From positions 1 through 17,880 of the forward strand of contig CALAZX010000093.1 in the NCBI GenBank assembly GCA_937926555.1: a DNA stretch of 17,880 nucleotides, written 5' to 3'. The stretch comes from an uncultured Negativicutes bacterium. Its GTDB lineage: Bacteria > Bacillota > Negativicutes > Acidaminococcales > Acidaminococcaceae. The notes beneath the pieces were generated by a model that was not told where the DNA came from, ran no database searches, and saw only the letters and a list, made by a program, of their open reading frames with translations. A program made the translations under genes and the position numbers. Below, one piece after another: positions 7,860-14,166 of this stretch (within the stretch, counting starts at the first letter, position 1; every line of letters starts with the position of its first letter).

Positions 7860-7888
7860 ATTGTAACTTATATCCTAGCAAGATGCAA
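7860..7888 (-). promoter_or_regulatory. Promoter P1 of the minus-strand RNA
   Basis: On the minus strand TTGCAT (7888-7883) lies 17 nt from TACAAT (7865-7860). The predicted start is a G at about 7853. Matches are 4/6 and 5/6 to consensus with ideal spacing. Confidence 0.7.
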
Positions 7889-7915
7889 GGGGAACTTTTG
7901 TAAACTTTTTAACAT

Positions 7916-7944
7916 ATTATAGCAAAATGGCGGATAAAATGTAA
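7916..7944 (-). promoter_or_regulatory. Promoter P2 of the minus-strand RNA (extended -10)
   Basis: On the minus strand TTACAT (7944-7939) lies 17 nt from an exact TATAAT (7921-7916), preceded by TGC (extended -10). The predicted start is near 7909, which would add about 56 nt to the 5' end of the RNA compared with P1. Confidence 0.65.
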
Positions 7945-8236
7945 AATATTAACAAATGTAATAATATGCGTCCTCTGTGGGTGATAGAATATACCGTATT
8001 TTGTGGATGTATTCTCATGGAAAGCGGGGATGGGGTATACATAAATAAGCCCGGGAAGCGTTTTTCGCGGTATGGAAGAAAGGCTTTTATAATGGGATTC
8101 TTCGCGGTTTTCAGACTTTTCTCCGTAGATGTTCAACAGTCCACTGAGGACAGTATGAGATGATTGTGTATGTATTACAGGAGGACGAAAATATTTTGCA
8201 TATCCGGTGAATTTATACAGATAAAGTGAATTAGTA
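7945..8236. other. AT-rich intergenic region with no recognised gene
   Basis: About 290 nt lie between the divergent small-RNA and OPT promoters. The base composition is visibly more AT-rich than the neighbouring genes. A 65-codon + frame (7966-8163) and a 114-codon minus frame (8253-7909) are open, but neither has a ribosome binding site or a recognisable protein. An AGGAGG at 8179-8184 is not followed by a usable start. A TATAAT at 8088-8093 lacks a -35. No riboswitch or T-box signature was recognised. Confidence 0.5.
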
Positions 8237-8265
8237 TTGATAAATCCATTCAATTTTGCTACACT
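8237..8265 (+). promoter_or_regulatory. Promoter of the OPT transporter gene (extended -10)
   Basis: TTGATA (8237-8242) lies 17 nt from TACACT (8260-8265), with TGC just before the -10. The predicted start near 8272 gives a leader of about 65 nt before the ATG at 8337. Confidence 0.7.
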
Positions 8266-8336
8266 GTATAAAGGTGTTTTTTAAAAGAATGCCGGAAAAA
8301 TATGTATCATGCAATATTTCTAGGAGGAATCATCAA

Positions 8337-10274
8337 ATGTCAGAAGGACAAGATTGCCAAAATAAAGTTGGCAAAGAACCAATTATGTCCCCTCATAAAA
8401 ACTACGAGGAGATCAACTCATACGTAGTATTCTGGGGTCTATTCTTTTCCGTGATCTTCACGTTGGCCGTAGGCTATCTGTGCCTCAAGATCGGTCAGAC
8501 AGTAGATGCTTTTGCGCCTGTATCCGTATTGGCCATGGGCATGGCTGTCATGTTCCATCGTAAGAACGCTTTCCCCGAGACCGTCCATATCCAGGCGATC
8601 GCATCCGCCAGCACCAACATCCTGGGCGGCGCGATGTTCATCCTGCCGGCGCTGTTCATCATGCGCATCCAGTCCGTATCTTTCATCGATATGGTCATCC
8701 CCATCGCATTGGGCGGCATCCTGGGCGTGTTCCTGGCCACCATGTTCCGCCGTTATTTCTGTGAGGAGATGGACAAACAGTATCCCTTCCCCTCCGGCAC
8801 CGCAGCAGCGGAAGTGCTGTCCTGCAACGAGGGCGCCCGGGCGAAACTGATGATCATCAGCGGCCTGATCGCCATGGCTTACGACTTCGTGCTGAACTCC
8901 CTGGGCTGGTGGAAAGAAGTCATCACCACCACTTCCTTCAGCTGGGGCCAGGCCATCGTGGACAAATACAAACTGATGATGAGCCTGGACAGTGACGCGG
9001 CTCTGCTGGGTATCGGCTATTTCACCGGTATCCGCTACGCCAGCATCATCAACGCGGGCAGCTTCTTCGCCTGGTTCGTATGCATCCCCGTGGTATATTT
9101 CCTGGGCGGTTCCTACGAGATGGTGGTAGGCGGCAAAGCCATGCTGCTGGCCGACGCGCCTGTTCGTGCCGTGTTCAGCCAGTATGTGCGTCATATCGGT
9201 ATCGGTATGCTGGCTATGGCCGGAGTTATCGGCCTGCTGTCCATGTCCGGCGTCGTGATCGGTGTTACCCGCCGCGCGATTTCCGACATCTTCTTCTCTA
9301 ACAAGAAAGCTGAAGTGAGACTGCTCCGTACGCAGATCGACCTGCCCATGAGCGTGGTTGCCGGCGGCAGCCTGCTGACCACCCTGCTGTTCACGGTGTT
9401 CTTCCACTTCAACTTCTCCGCCAGCCTGCTGCAGACTGTGCTGGCCTTCGTGATCGTGCTGGTATTCTCCTTCCTGCTGTCGGTAGTGGGCATCTCCTCT
9501 ATCGCCTTCACGGGCAGTGAGCCCGTATCCGGCATGACTATCTTCATGATCCTGGTGTCCGCCCTGGTGATGGGCGCCGCAGGCATGTCCGGCACCAGCG
9601 GCAGTGTGGCTATCCTGATGATGGCCGCATTCCTCAGCTCCGCGCTGGGCGTATCCGGCAACTTCATGTCCGAACTGAAAGTGGCCCACATCGTAGGCGC
9701 CACTCCGAAAAAAATGCAGGTATGGCAGATTGTGGCACTGCTGCTGTCCTCCGTGATCGCTATCGGTGTCATCTTCCTGCTGAACTCCGCTTACGGCTTC
9801 GTGGGTCAGGGCGCGCTGCCCGCACCGCAGGCTAACGCCATGGCCGCCATCGTGCAGCCTCTGATGGAAGGCGGCGGAGCTCCCTGGCCGCTGTACATGG
9901 CCGGCGCGTTCTTCGCTGTCGTGCTGTGGATGATCAAGGTTCCGCCCCTGGCTTTCGCACTGGGCGCTTACCTGCCCATGGAGATCAACCTGCCCCTGCT
10001 GGTGGGCGGTCTTATCTCCTACCTGGTGCAGCACGGCTCCATCGACGAGTCTGTCAACGAGCTGCGTCACAGCTACGGCAAGATCGTGGCTTCCGGCTTC
10101 ATCGCCGGCGGCGCTATCGGCAGCCTGATTTCCGCGGTGATCCACATCGCGGGCGTCAACGTGTTCATGAAGGTATGGGAAGCAACTCCCGGCGCGACCT
10201 ACCTGAGCATTCTGATGTACTTCCTGCTGAGCCTGTTCCTGTATAAATCCGCAATGAAGAAGCGGGATGCCTGA
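8337..10274 (+). CDS. OPT-family oligopeptide transporter
   Basis: A polytopic inner-membrane protein of 645 aa, the size of the prokaryotic OPT family. That family imports oligopeptides, or in some members metal-chelate compounds, by proton coupling. Hydrophobic helices fill the sequence from about residue 28 to the end (roughly 14-16 segments). The family hallmark KQYPFPSGTAAAEVL is present after the third or fourth helix, and glycine-rich helices (GAAGMSGTSGSVAILMM) lie in the second half. The start is the ATG with AGGAGG (8322-8327) 9 nt upstream; upstream in-frame starts would add 27 codons that overlap the promoter. The gene ends at its own terminator. An aminopeptidase follows, supporting a peptide-nutrition role. 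The exact substrate cannot be read from sequence. Confidence 0.92.
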   Translation: MSEGQDCQNKVGKEPIMSPHKNYEEINSYVVFWGLFFSVIFTLAVGYLCLKIGQTVDAFAPVSVLAMGMAVMFHRKNAFPETVHIQAIASASTNILGGAMFILPALFIMRIQSVSFIDMVIPIALGGILGVFLATMFRRYFCEEMDKQYPFPSGTAAAEVLSCNEGARAKLMIISGLIAMAYDFVLNSLGWWKEVITTTSFSWGQAIVDKYKLMMSLDSDAALLGIGYFTGIRYASIINAGSFFAWFVCIPVVYFLGGSYEMVVGGKAMLLADAPVRAVFSQYVRHIGIGMLAMAGVIGLLSMSGVVIGVTRRAISDIFFSNKKAEVRLLRTQIDLPMSVVAGGSLLTTLLFTVFFHFNFSASLLQTVLAFVIVLVFSFLLSVVGISSIAFTGSEPVSGMTIFMILVSALVMGAAGMSGTSGSVAILMMAAFLSSALGVSGNFMSELKVAHIVGATPKKMQVWQIVALLLSSVIAIGVIFLLNSAYGFVGQGALPAPQANAMAAIVQPLMEGGGAPWPLYMAGAFFAVVLWMIKVPPLAFALGAYLPMEINLPLLVGGLISYLVQHGSIDESVNELRHSYGKIVASGFIAGGAIGSLISAVIHIAGVNVFMKVWEATPGATYLSILMYFLLSLFLYKSAMKKRDA

Positions 10275-10393
10275 TTTCAGGAAATGTTACAGGTGCGGAC
10301 CGGTCCTGACTGACGGAACCGGCGGCAAGACCCTCCGGCCTCATGACCGGAGATGAGAAAAAATGATCCCGATTGGAATCCGATCGGCATATG

Positions 10394-10435
10394 ACAGGAA
10401 ATCCGGTTGGATCCCACCGGGTTTCCTGTTTTTTT
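10394..10435 (+). terminator. Intrinsic terminator after the OPT gene
   Basis: A 14-bp stem with one G-T pair (10394-10407 with 10416-10429) closes an 8-nt loop and is followed by T7. Two further stems precede it: CCGGTCC/GGAACCGG near 10298 and CTCCGG/CCGGAG near 10330. Confidence 0.93.
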
Positions 10436-10451
10436 GTCCCGGCGCAGATTT

Positions 10452-10481
10452 TTGTGTACGGGATACGATGATTGAGATAAA
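10452..10481 (+). promoter_or_regulatory. Possible promoter of the aminopeptidase gene
   Basis: TTGTGT (10452-10457) lies 18 nt from GATAAA (10476-10481). It sits directly after the OPT terminator, where a promoter is expected, but the match is only moderate. Confidence 0.4.
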
Positions 10482-10523
10482 ATGTAAGAAAGAAAAAATA
10501 ACGCACTACAGGAGGTGCTTTAA

Positions 10524-11639
10524 ATGGATAACAGATTTCATGAAATGGCAGACAAACTGGTGAATTTCTCAGTCGATCTCCAGAAAGGCGAGAAAGTCCT
10601 CATCGAGGTCTTTGACGACGGGATGGAACTGACCCGTGCGCTGGTGAAGGCCACCTATGAGGCAGGCGGTATTCCTTTCGTCAGCGTGAAGAACATGGCG
10701 CTGCGCCGTCAGCTGCTGCTGGGAGCCACCAAAGAGCAGGTGGAGCTCCAGGCCAAGTGGGAGCGGGAACGGATGGAGGCCATGGACGCCTACATTGCTG
10801 TCCGGGCTTTCGCCAACACCGGCGAACTCAGTGACGTCCCCGGGGACAAGATGGGCCTGTTCAACACCTATTACAACAACCCGGTGCACATGGAGACCCG
10901 CCTGCCCGGGACCAAATGGGTGGTGATGCGCTATCCCAACGCAGCTATGGCCCAGTCCGCCAACATGAGCCTGGAGGCCTTCGAGGATTTTTATTTCAAT
11001 GTATGCAACCTGGACTACGCTGTCATGGAGAAAGCCATGGATCCCCTGGTGGAGCTCATGGAGCGCACGGACAAGGTGCATATCGTGGGACCGGGCACGG
11101 ACCTGCGGTTCTCCATCAAAGGGCTGCCGGCCATCAAATGCTCCGGCCACCGGAACATCCCCGACGGCGAAGTGTTCACCGCACCGGTGAAGGACTCCGT
11201 GAACGGTGTGATCACCTATAACACTCCCTCCGTGCAGGCGGGCACCACCTTTGAGAACATCCGTCTGGAGTTCGAGAACGGCAAGATCGTGAAAGCCACG
11301 TCCAATGACACGGAGAAGATCAACCAGATCTTCGATACCGACGAGGGTGCCCGTTACGTGGGCGAGTTCGCTCTGGGCGTCAACCCCTTCGTGACGGCTC
11401 CCATGAAAGACATCCTCTTCGATGAGAAGATCAGAGGTTCTTTCCACTTCACCCCGGGCAACGCCTACGGCAACTGCTTCAACGGGAACCGCTCCGCCGT
11501 GCATTGGGATCTGGTGATGATCCAGACTCCGGAATGGGGCGGCGGCGAGATTTACTTCGACGACGTGCTCATCCGCAAGGACGGCCGCTTCGTGCTGCCG
11601 GAACTGGATGGCCTGAACCCGGAGAACCTGGCGAAATAA
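10524..11639 (+). CDS. M29-family (AmpS/PepS-like) metallo-aminopeptidase
   Basis: A cytoplasmic, two-metal-dependent enzyme that removes N-terminal residues from peptides. Length is 371 aa, against about 400-410 for the best known members; the missing part is in loops rather than at the active site. The N-terminal domain (1-180) is mixed alpha/beta. The catalytic C-terminal domain shows the expected metal-ligand order: E216 in NIPDGEVFTAP, E281 in GEFALGVN, H308 in SFHFTPGNAYG, then H327 and D329 in SAVHWDLV. The start follows AGGAGGTG (10510-10517), and transcription ends at the terminator 23 nt after the stop. Its place behind the OPT importer suggests it digests imported oligopeptides, though the strong terminator between them argues for separate transcripts. 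Confidence 0.93.
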   Translation: MDNRFHEMADKLVNFSVDLQKGEKVLIEVFDDGMELTRALVKATYEAGGIPFVSVKNMALRRQLLLGATKEQVELQAKWERERMEAMDAYIAVRAFANTGELSDVPGDKMGLFNTYYNNPVHMETRLPGTKWVVMRYPNAAMAQSANMSLEAFEDFYFNVCNLDYAVMEKAMDPLVELMERTDKVHIVGPGTDLRFSIKGLPAIKCSGHRNIPDGEVFTAPVKDSVNGVITYNTPSVQAGTTFENIRLEFENGKIVKATSNDTEKINQIFDTDEGARYVGEFALGVNPFVTAPMKDILFDEKIRGSFHFTPGNAYGNCFNGNRSAVHWDLVMIQTPEWGGGEIYFDDVLIRKDGRFVLPELDGLNPENLAK

Positions 11640-11661
11640 GATATCCCATAAAAAATCAGAT

Positions 11662-11698
11662 GCCCCCTCTCCCCTTTTCCGGAGAGAGGGGCTTTTTT
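11662..11698 (+). terminator. Intrinsic terminator after the aminopeptidase gene
   Basis: GCCCC plus CTCTCC (11662-11672) pair with GGAGAG and GGGGC (11681-11692, A11687 bulged) around an 8-nt loop. T6 follows. Confidence 0.92.
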
Positions 11699-11713
11699 CA
11701 TGCTTATCCCGGA

Positions 11714-11744
11714 AGGTTAACTACAATATATACGAGGTTGACAA
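11714..11744 (+). promoter_or_regulatory. Candidate BirA (biotin repressor) operator
   Basis: AGGTTAACT (11714-11722) and GGTTGACAA (11736-11744) face each other across 13 nt. The right arm matches the Firmicutes BirA half-site GGTTAACAA (as I recall it) at 8 of 9 positions. The left arm keeps GTTAAC but is weaker, and the spacing is about 1-3 nt shorter than I remember. The right arm covers the -35 of the promoter below, so bound repressor would block it. The bioY gene downstream makes biotin control sensible. Confidence 0.5.
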
Positions 11745-11766
11745 AGGCTGGGAAAAAATCTATAAT
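11738..11766 (+). promoter_or_regulatory. Consensus promoter of the dehydratase-bioY-thiolase-ligase operon
   Basis: Exact TTGACA (11738-11743), 17 nt, exact TATAAT (11761-11766). The predicted start is at 11773-11774, which coincides with an ATG (11774) that opens a 13-codon frame ending in TGA at 11813-11815, overlapping the start of the next gene. Confidence 0.88.
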
Positions 11767-11808
11767 TCTATATATGACTAAGGATATGAAACGGGTGACA
11801 GCAGAGCT

Positions 11809-12513
11809 ATGCTGAATTTCGCGAAAGCGCTCTGCCGCCTCCAGGGGGAACGGTACGACAACAGCTACATCGGAAAGCTGGTCTACCGCCGGACCGCCGC
11901 GGAGACGGAGGGGGAGCGGCTGGAGCTGGATCCGGGAAAGCCCGGACGCAGATTCCAGAGAGTGAAGGTGAGAGCCTTCGGCAAAGATGGCAGGGAGACC
12001 GCGGTACTGGAGACGGTACTGTTTTTTTCTGACACCATGGTTAACCATGATGAGGAAACGGGTTCACCCTTGGCCCGGGAAGGGGTTCCGCCCCCCGGCG
12101 CCATCCCGTGGCACGCTTTCAGCGAGGAGGAGATCCGGGAGTTCTCGGCGGCGGTGGGGGACACCAATCCCATCCATCTTACAGAGCGTCCGGTGGTCCA
12201 GGGCTATCTCCTGGCGGACCGGATTTTCCGCCGACTGGGACGGCCCGGCAACATCACCATCCGTTTTTCAAACCCGGCCTATGCCGGAGAGATGATTTAT
12301 TTATTGGAGGAAGATCAACATGAGCAACCAGGATATGGCAATCACAAGAAAGAACAGCACGGTATCCACCCGTACACTGACGAAAATGGCGCTGTGTGTA
12401 GCGCTTTTAGCCGTTTCGGCCTACATCTCTTTTCCGCTTCCGTTCACCCCGGCCATGGTCACGGCGCTGACCATCGTGGTGAACCTGACGGCGTTCATCC
12501 TGCGCCCCAATGA
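11809..12513 (+). CDS. MaoC/hot-dog-type enoyl hydratase-like protein, apparently truncated; frame runs into bioY
   Basis: The first 165 codons look like real protein. Residues 104-135 match the (R)-specific hydratase motif, F-S-A-A-V-G-D-T-N-P-I-H with the catalytic pair D118 and H123, followed by VVQGYLL. An upstream region (about 4-75) could be a second, degenerate hot-dog half. The frame continues through NPAYAGEMIYLLEED and then reads into bioY out of phase for 194 nt, giving a His/Gly-rich tail with no family character. The usual last strands of the hot-dog fold are missing. A one-base loss in the AT run near 12290-12306 would explain this: the other frame stops in TGA at 12321-12323, overlapping the bioY ATG. 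The start has only a weak GGGTGA ribosome binding site. A role in dehydrating or hydrating a 3-hydroxyacyl thioester is inferred from the family. It could be a decaying gene. Confidence 0.6.
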   Translation: MLNFAKALCRLQGERYDNSYIGKLVYRRTAAETEGERLELDPGKPGRRFQRVKVRAFGKDGRETAVLETVLFFSDTMVNHDEETGSPLAREGVPPPGAIPWHAFSEEEIREFSAAVGDTNPIHLTERPVVQGYLLADRIFRRLGRPGNITIRFSNPAYAGEMIYLLEEDQHEQPGYGNHKKEQHGIHPYTDENGAVCSAFSRFGLHLFSASVHPGHGHGADHRGEPDGVHPAPQ

Positions 12514-12886
12514 GGCGTTCCTGGTGCTGCTTGCCTGGATGCTGCTGGGCGCCATCGGTGTGCCCGTGTTCGTGGGCGGCACTTCCGGCGCGGCGAAACT
12601 GATCGGACCTACCGGCGGCTTCATCGTCTCCTTCCTGGCTGCGGCCTGGGTGATGAGCAAGATCCTCAACGGCTCCAACAGCTTCAAGAAAATGGTCACC
12701 GTGGGTATCCTGGTGGGCATGCCTGTGATTTACGTGGGCGGCTGCATCTCCATGAAACTGGTGGCCAACATCGGTCTGTGGAAGACTCTGGTGATGGCGG
12801 TATTCCCCTTCATCGTGGGCGATATCGTGAAAGTTGTCATCGCGGCGTTCCTGGCCACCCGGCTGAACAAGATCATCAAGGACTGA
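12320..12886 (+). CDS. bioY: BioY biotin transporter (ECF S-component)
   Basis: An integral membrane protein that binds biotin and, with the shared ECF energizing module (not in this window), imports it. Length is 188 aa, typical. Six hydrophobic segments begin at about 20. The family signature is clear: LGAIGVPVFVGGTSGAAKLIGPTGGF (76-101), then the conserved late segment FPFIVGDIVKVVIAAFLA (162-179). The ribosome binding site GGAGGAAG (12306-12313) supports the ATG at 12320. The stop is 4 nt from the next gene. The neighbours are a dehydratase-like gene, a thiolase-like gene and an acyl-CoA ligase-like gene. The Bacillus subtilis yhfUTS operon, as I recall it, has the same BioY-ligase-thiolase content under BirA control. 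Confidence 0.94.
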   Translation: MSNQDMAITRKNSTVSTRTLTKMALCVALLAVSAYISFPLPFTPAMVTALTIVVNLTAFILRPNEAFLVLLAWMLLGAIGVPVFVGGTSGAAKLIGPTGGFIVSFLAAAWVMSKILNGSNSFKKMVTVGILVGMPVIYVGGCISMKLVANIGLWKTLVMAVFPFIVGDIVKVVIAAFLATRLNKIIKD

Positions 12887-12890
12887 CCCC

Positions 12891-14078
12891 ATGGGATACT
12901 GTGGACGGGAAGTCTATCTGGCAGGAGGCCTCCGCAGCCATATCGGGCTGAAGAACGGGATGTTCCGCCATATTCCGGCGGAAGACCTGGCGGCGGCACT
13001 GCTGCGCGAAGTAATTGAAAAGTATCCGGCAGCGGCGGACGCGGATGAGATCATCTGCGGCAACGCCGTGGGGACCGGCGGCAACATCACCCGCCTCATG
13101 GCATTGAAGGCGGGTGTTTCTGCGTCTGTGCCCTGCATCACCCTGGACATGCAGTGCGCCTCCGCGGCGGCGGCCATCCAGCTGGCGGCGGCCAAGATCG
13201 GCTGCGGCATGGCGGACCTGGTTGTGGCCGGCGGGTTCGAGTCCAGCTCCATGCAGCCTCTCCGTGTCTACAACGAGGCGGATCCCCGGTACCGGCCGGA
13301 AGGCTTCACCGTGGCCCAGTTCTCCCCGGAGACGGAGAGCCCGCTGGTGATGCTGGAAGGAGCGGAGCGCACCGCCCAGCTGGCGGGCTTCACCCGGGAG
13401 GAGCTGGACGCCATCGCCGTGGAGAGCCACAGGAAGGCCCTCAGGGCGGCGGAGGAGGGCGTGCTGGAGGATGTGGTGGCGCCCCTCTTCGGCAGCCTGC
13501 GGGACGAGGGGATCCGGAAACGGATGAGCCCCCGTCTGGCGGCGCGGATGCCCTCCCTTTTTTCCGCGGATGCCGTGGAGAAGCTGACGGGACGGCCGGG
13601 AGAGCCGGTGCTCACCGCCTGCAACGCCTGCCTCATCAATGACGGGGCGGCTTTCGTGGTGCTGGCGTCGGAGCGTTTCCTGGCGGACCATCCGGAGCTG
13701 CGGGGCGAGCTGCGCTTCGTGGCCGCCTGCGACGGCGGCGTGGAGACGGGGCAGAGCCCCCGGGGTGCGGTGACCGTGGGCGACCTGCTGCTGGAACGGG
13801 AAGGCGTGACTCCGGAAGCGGTGGACGCTTTCGAGTACAACGAGGCCTTCGCCGTGATCACCGGGATTTTCGGCCGGGAGCACCCGGAACTGATGGACCG
13901 GTACTGCCGTTATGGCGGCGCCCTGGCTTACGGACATCCCTACGGGGCTTCCGGCGCCATCCTGCTGCTGCATCTCTGGCAGAGCCTGAAGCGGGAAGGG
14001 GGCCGGCTGGGCCTGGTGAGCATCGCCGGTGCCGGCGGCCTGGGTTCCGCCAGCCTGTGGGAGTATACCGGAGACTGA
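12891..14078 (+). CDS. Thiolase-like enzyme lacking the second catalytic cysteine (YhfS-like)
   Basis: A 395-aa soluble protein with the full thiolase fold length. Family features are GNAVGTGGNITRLMALKAGV (57-76, as in the N..RQAAL.AG region), the nucleophile C89 in LDMQCASAAAAI, ADLVVAGGFESSS (108-120), NEAFAV (317-322) and GGALAYGHPYGASGA (342-356) with H349. The C-terminal site where thiolases have C-x-G-G-G-x-G reads IAGAGGLG (378-385), so the second Cys, the acid/base that deprotonates acetyl-CoA, is Ala here. The enzyme may therefore do acyl transfer or a modified condensation rather than normal Claisen chemistry. AAGGA inside the end of bioY serves as the ribosome binding site; the gap to bioY is 4 nt. 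Co-transcription with bioY is very likely. Confidence 0.88.
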   Translation: MGYCGREVYLAGGLRSHIGLKNGMFRHIPAEDLAAALLREVIEKYPAAADADEIICGNAVGTGGNITRLMALKAGVSASVPCITLDMQCASAAAAIQLAAAKIGCGMADLVVAGGFESSSMQPLRVYNEADPRYRPEGFTVAQFSPETESPLVMLEGAERTAQLAGFTREELDAIAVESHRKALRAAEEGVLEDVVAPLFGSLRDEGIRKRMSPRLAARMPSLFSADAVEKLTGRPGEPVLTACNACLINDGAAFVVLASERFLADHPELRGELRFVAACDGGVETGQSPRGAVTVGDLLLEREGVTPEAVDAFEYNEAFAVITGIFGREHPELMDRYCRYGGALAYGHPYGASGAILLLHLWQSLKREGGRLGLVSIAGAGGLGSASLWEYTGD

Positions 14079-14166
14079 GCCGGCAGCGGGGGTGGCGGCA
14101 GTATGCGGCTATGACGTTTCTGTGAGCTTATATATGGAAGAAAGACAGAAGGATAGAAGTGGACAT

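Noticed and set aside
7556..7922. Plus-strand open frames of about 115 codons (7556-7903 and 7569-7922)
   Set aside because: Phe/Ser/Pro-rich composition from a pyrimidine-rich strand, starts inside or next to the terminator hairpin, no ribosome binding site, no family resemblance. They mirror the purine-rich minus-strand RNA.
7909..8253. 114-codon minus-strand frame across the AT-rich spacer
   Set aside because: No ribosome binding site and no recognisable motif, and it runs over both the OPT promoter and promoter P2.
7489..8336. CRISPR array, insertion sequence or prophage remnant in the large gap
   Set aside because: No regularly spaced repeats, no terminal inverted repeats with a target duplication, and no transposase or integrase-like frame.
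10298..10345. Hairpins between the OPT gene and the terminator at 10394, considered as a riboswitch
   Set aside because: They are simple stems without any recognised aptamer core, and the real terminator follows further downstream. More likely accessory 3' structures.
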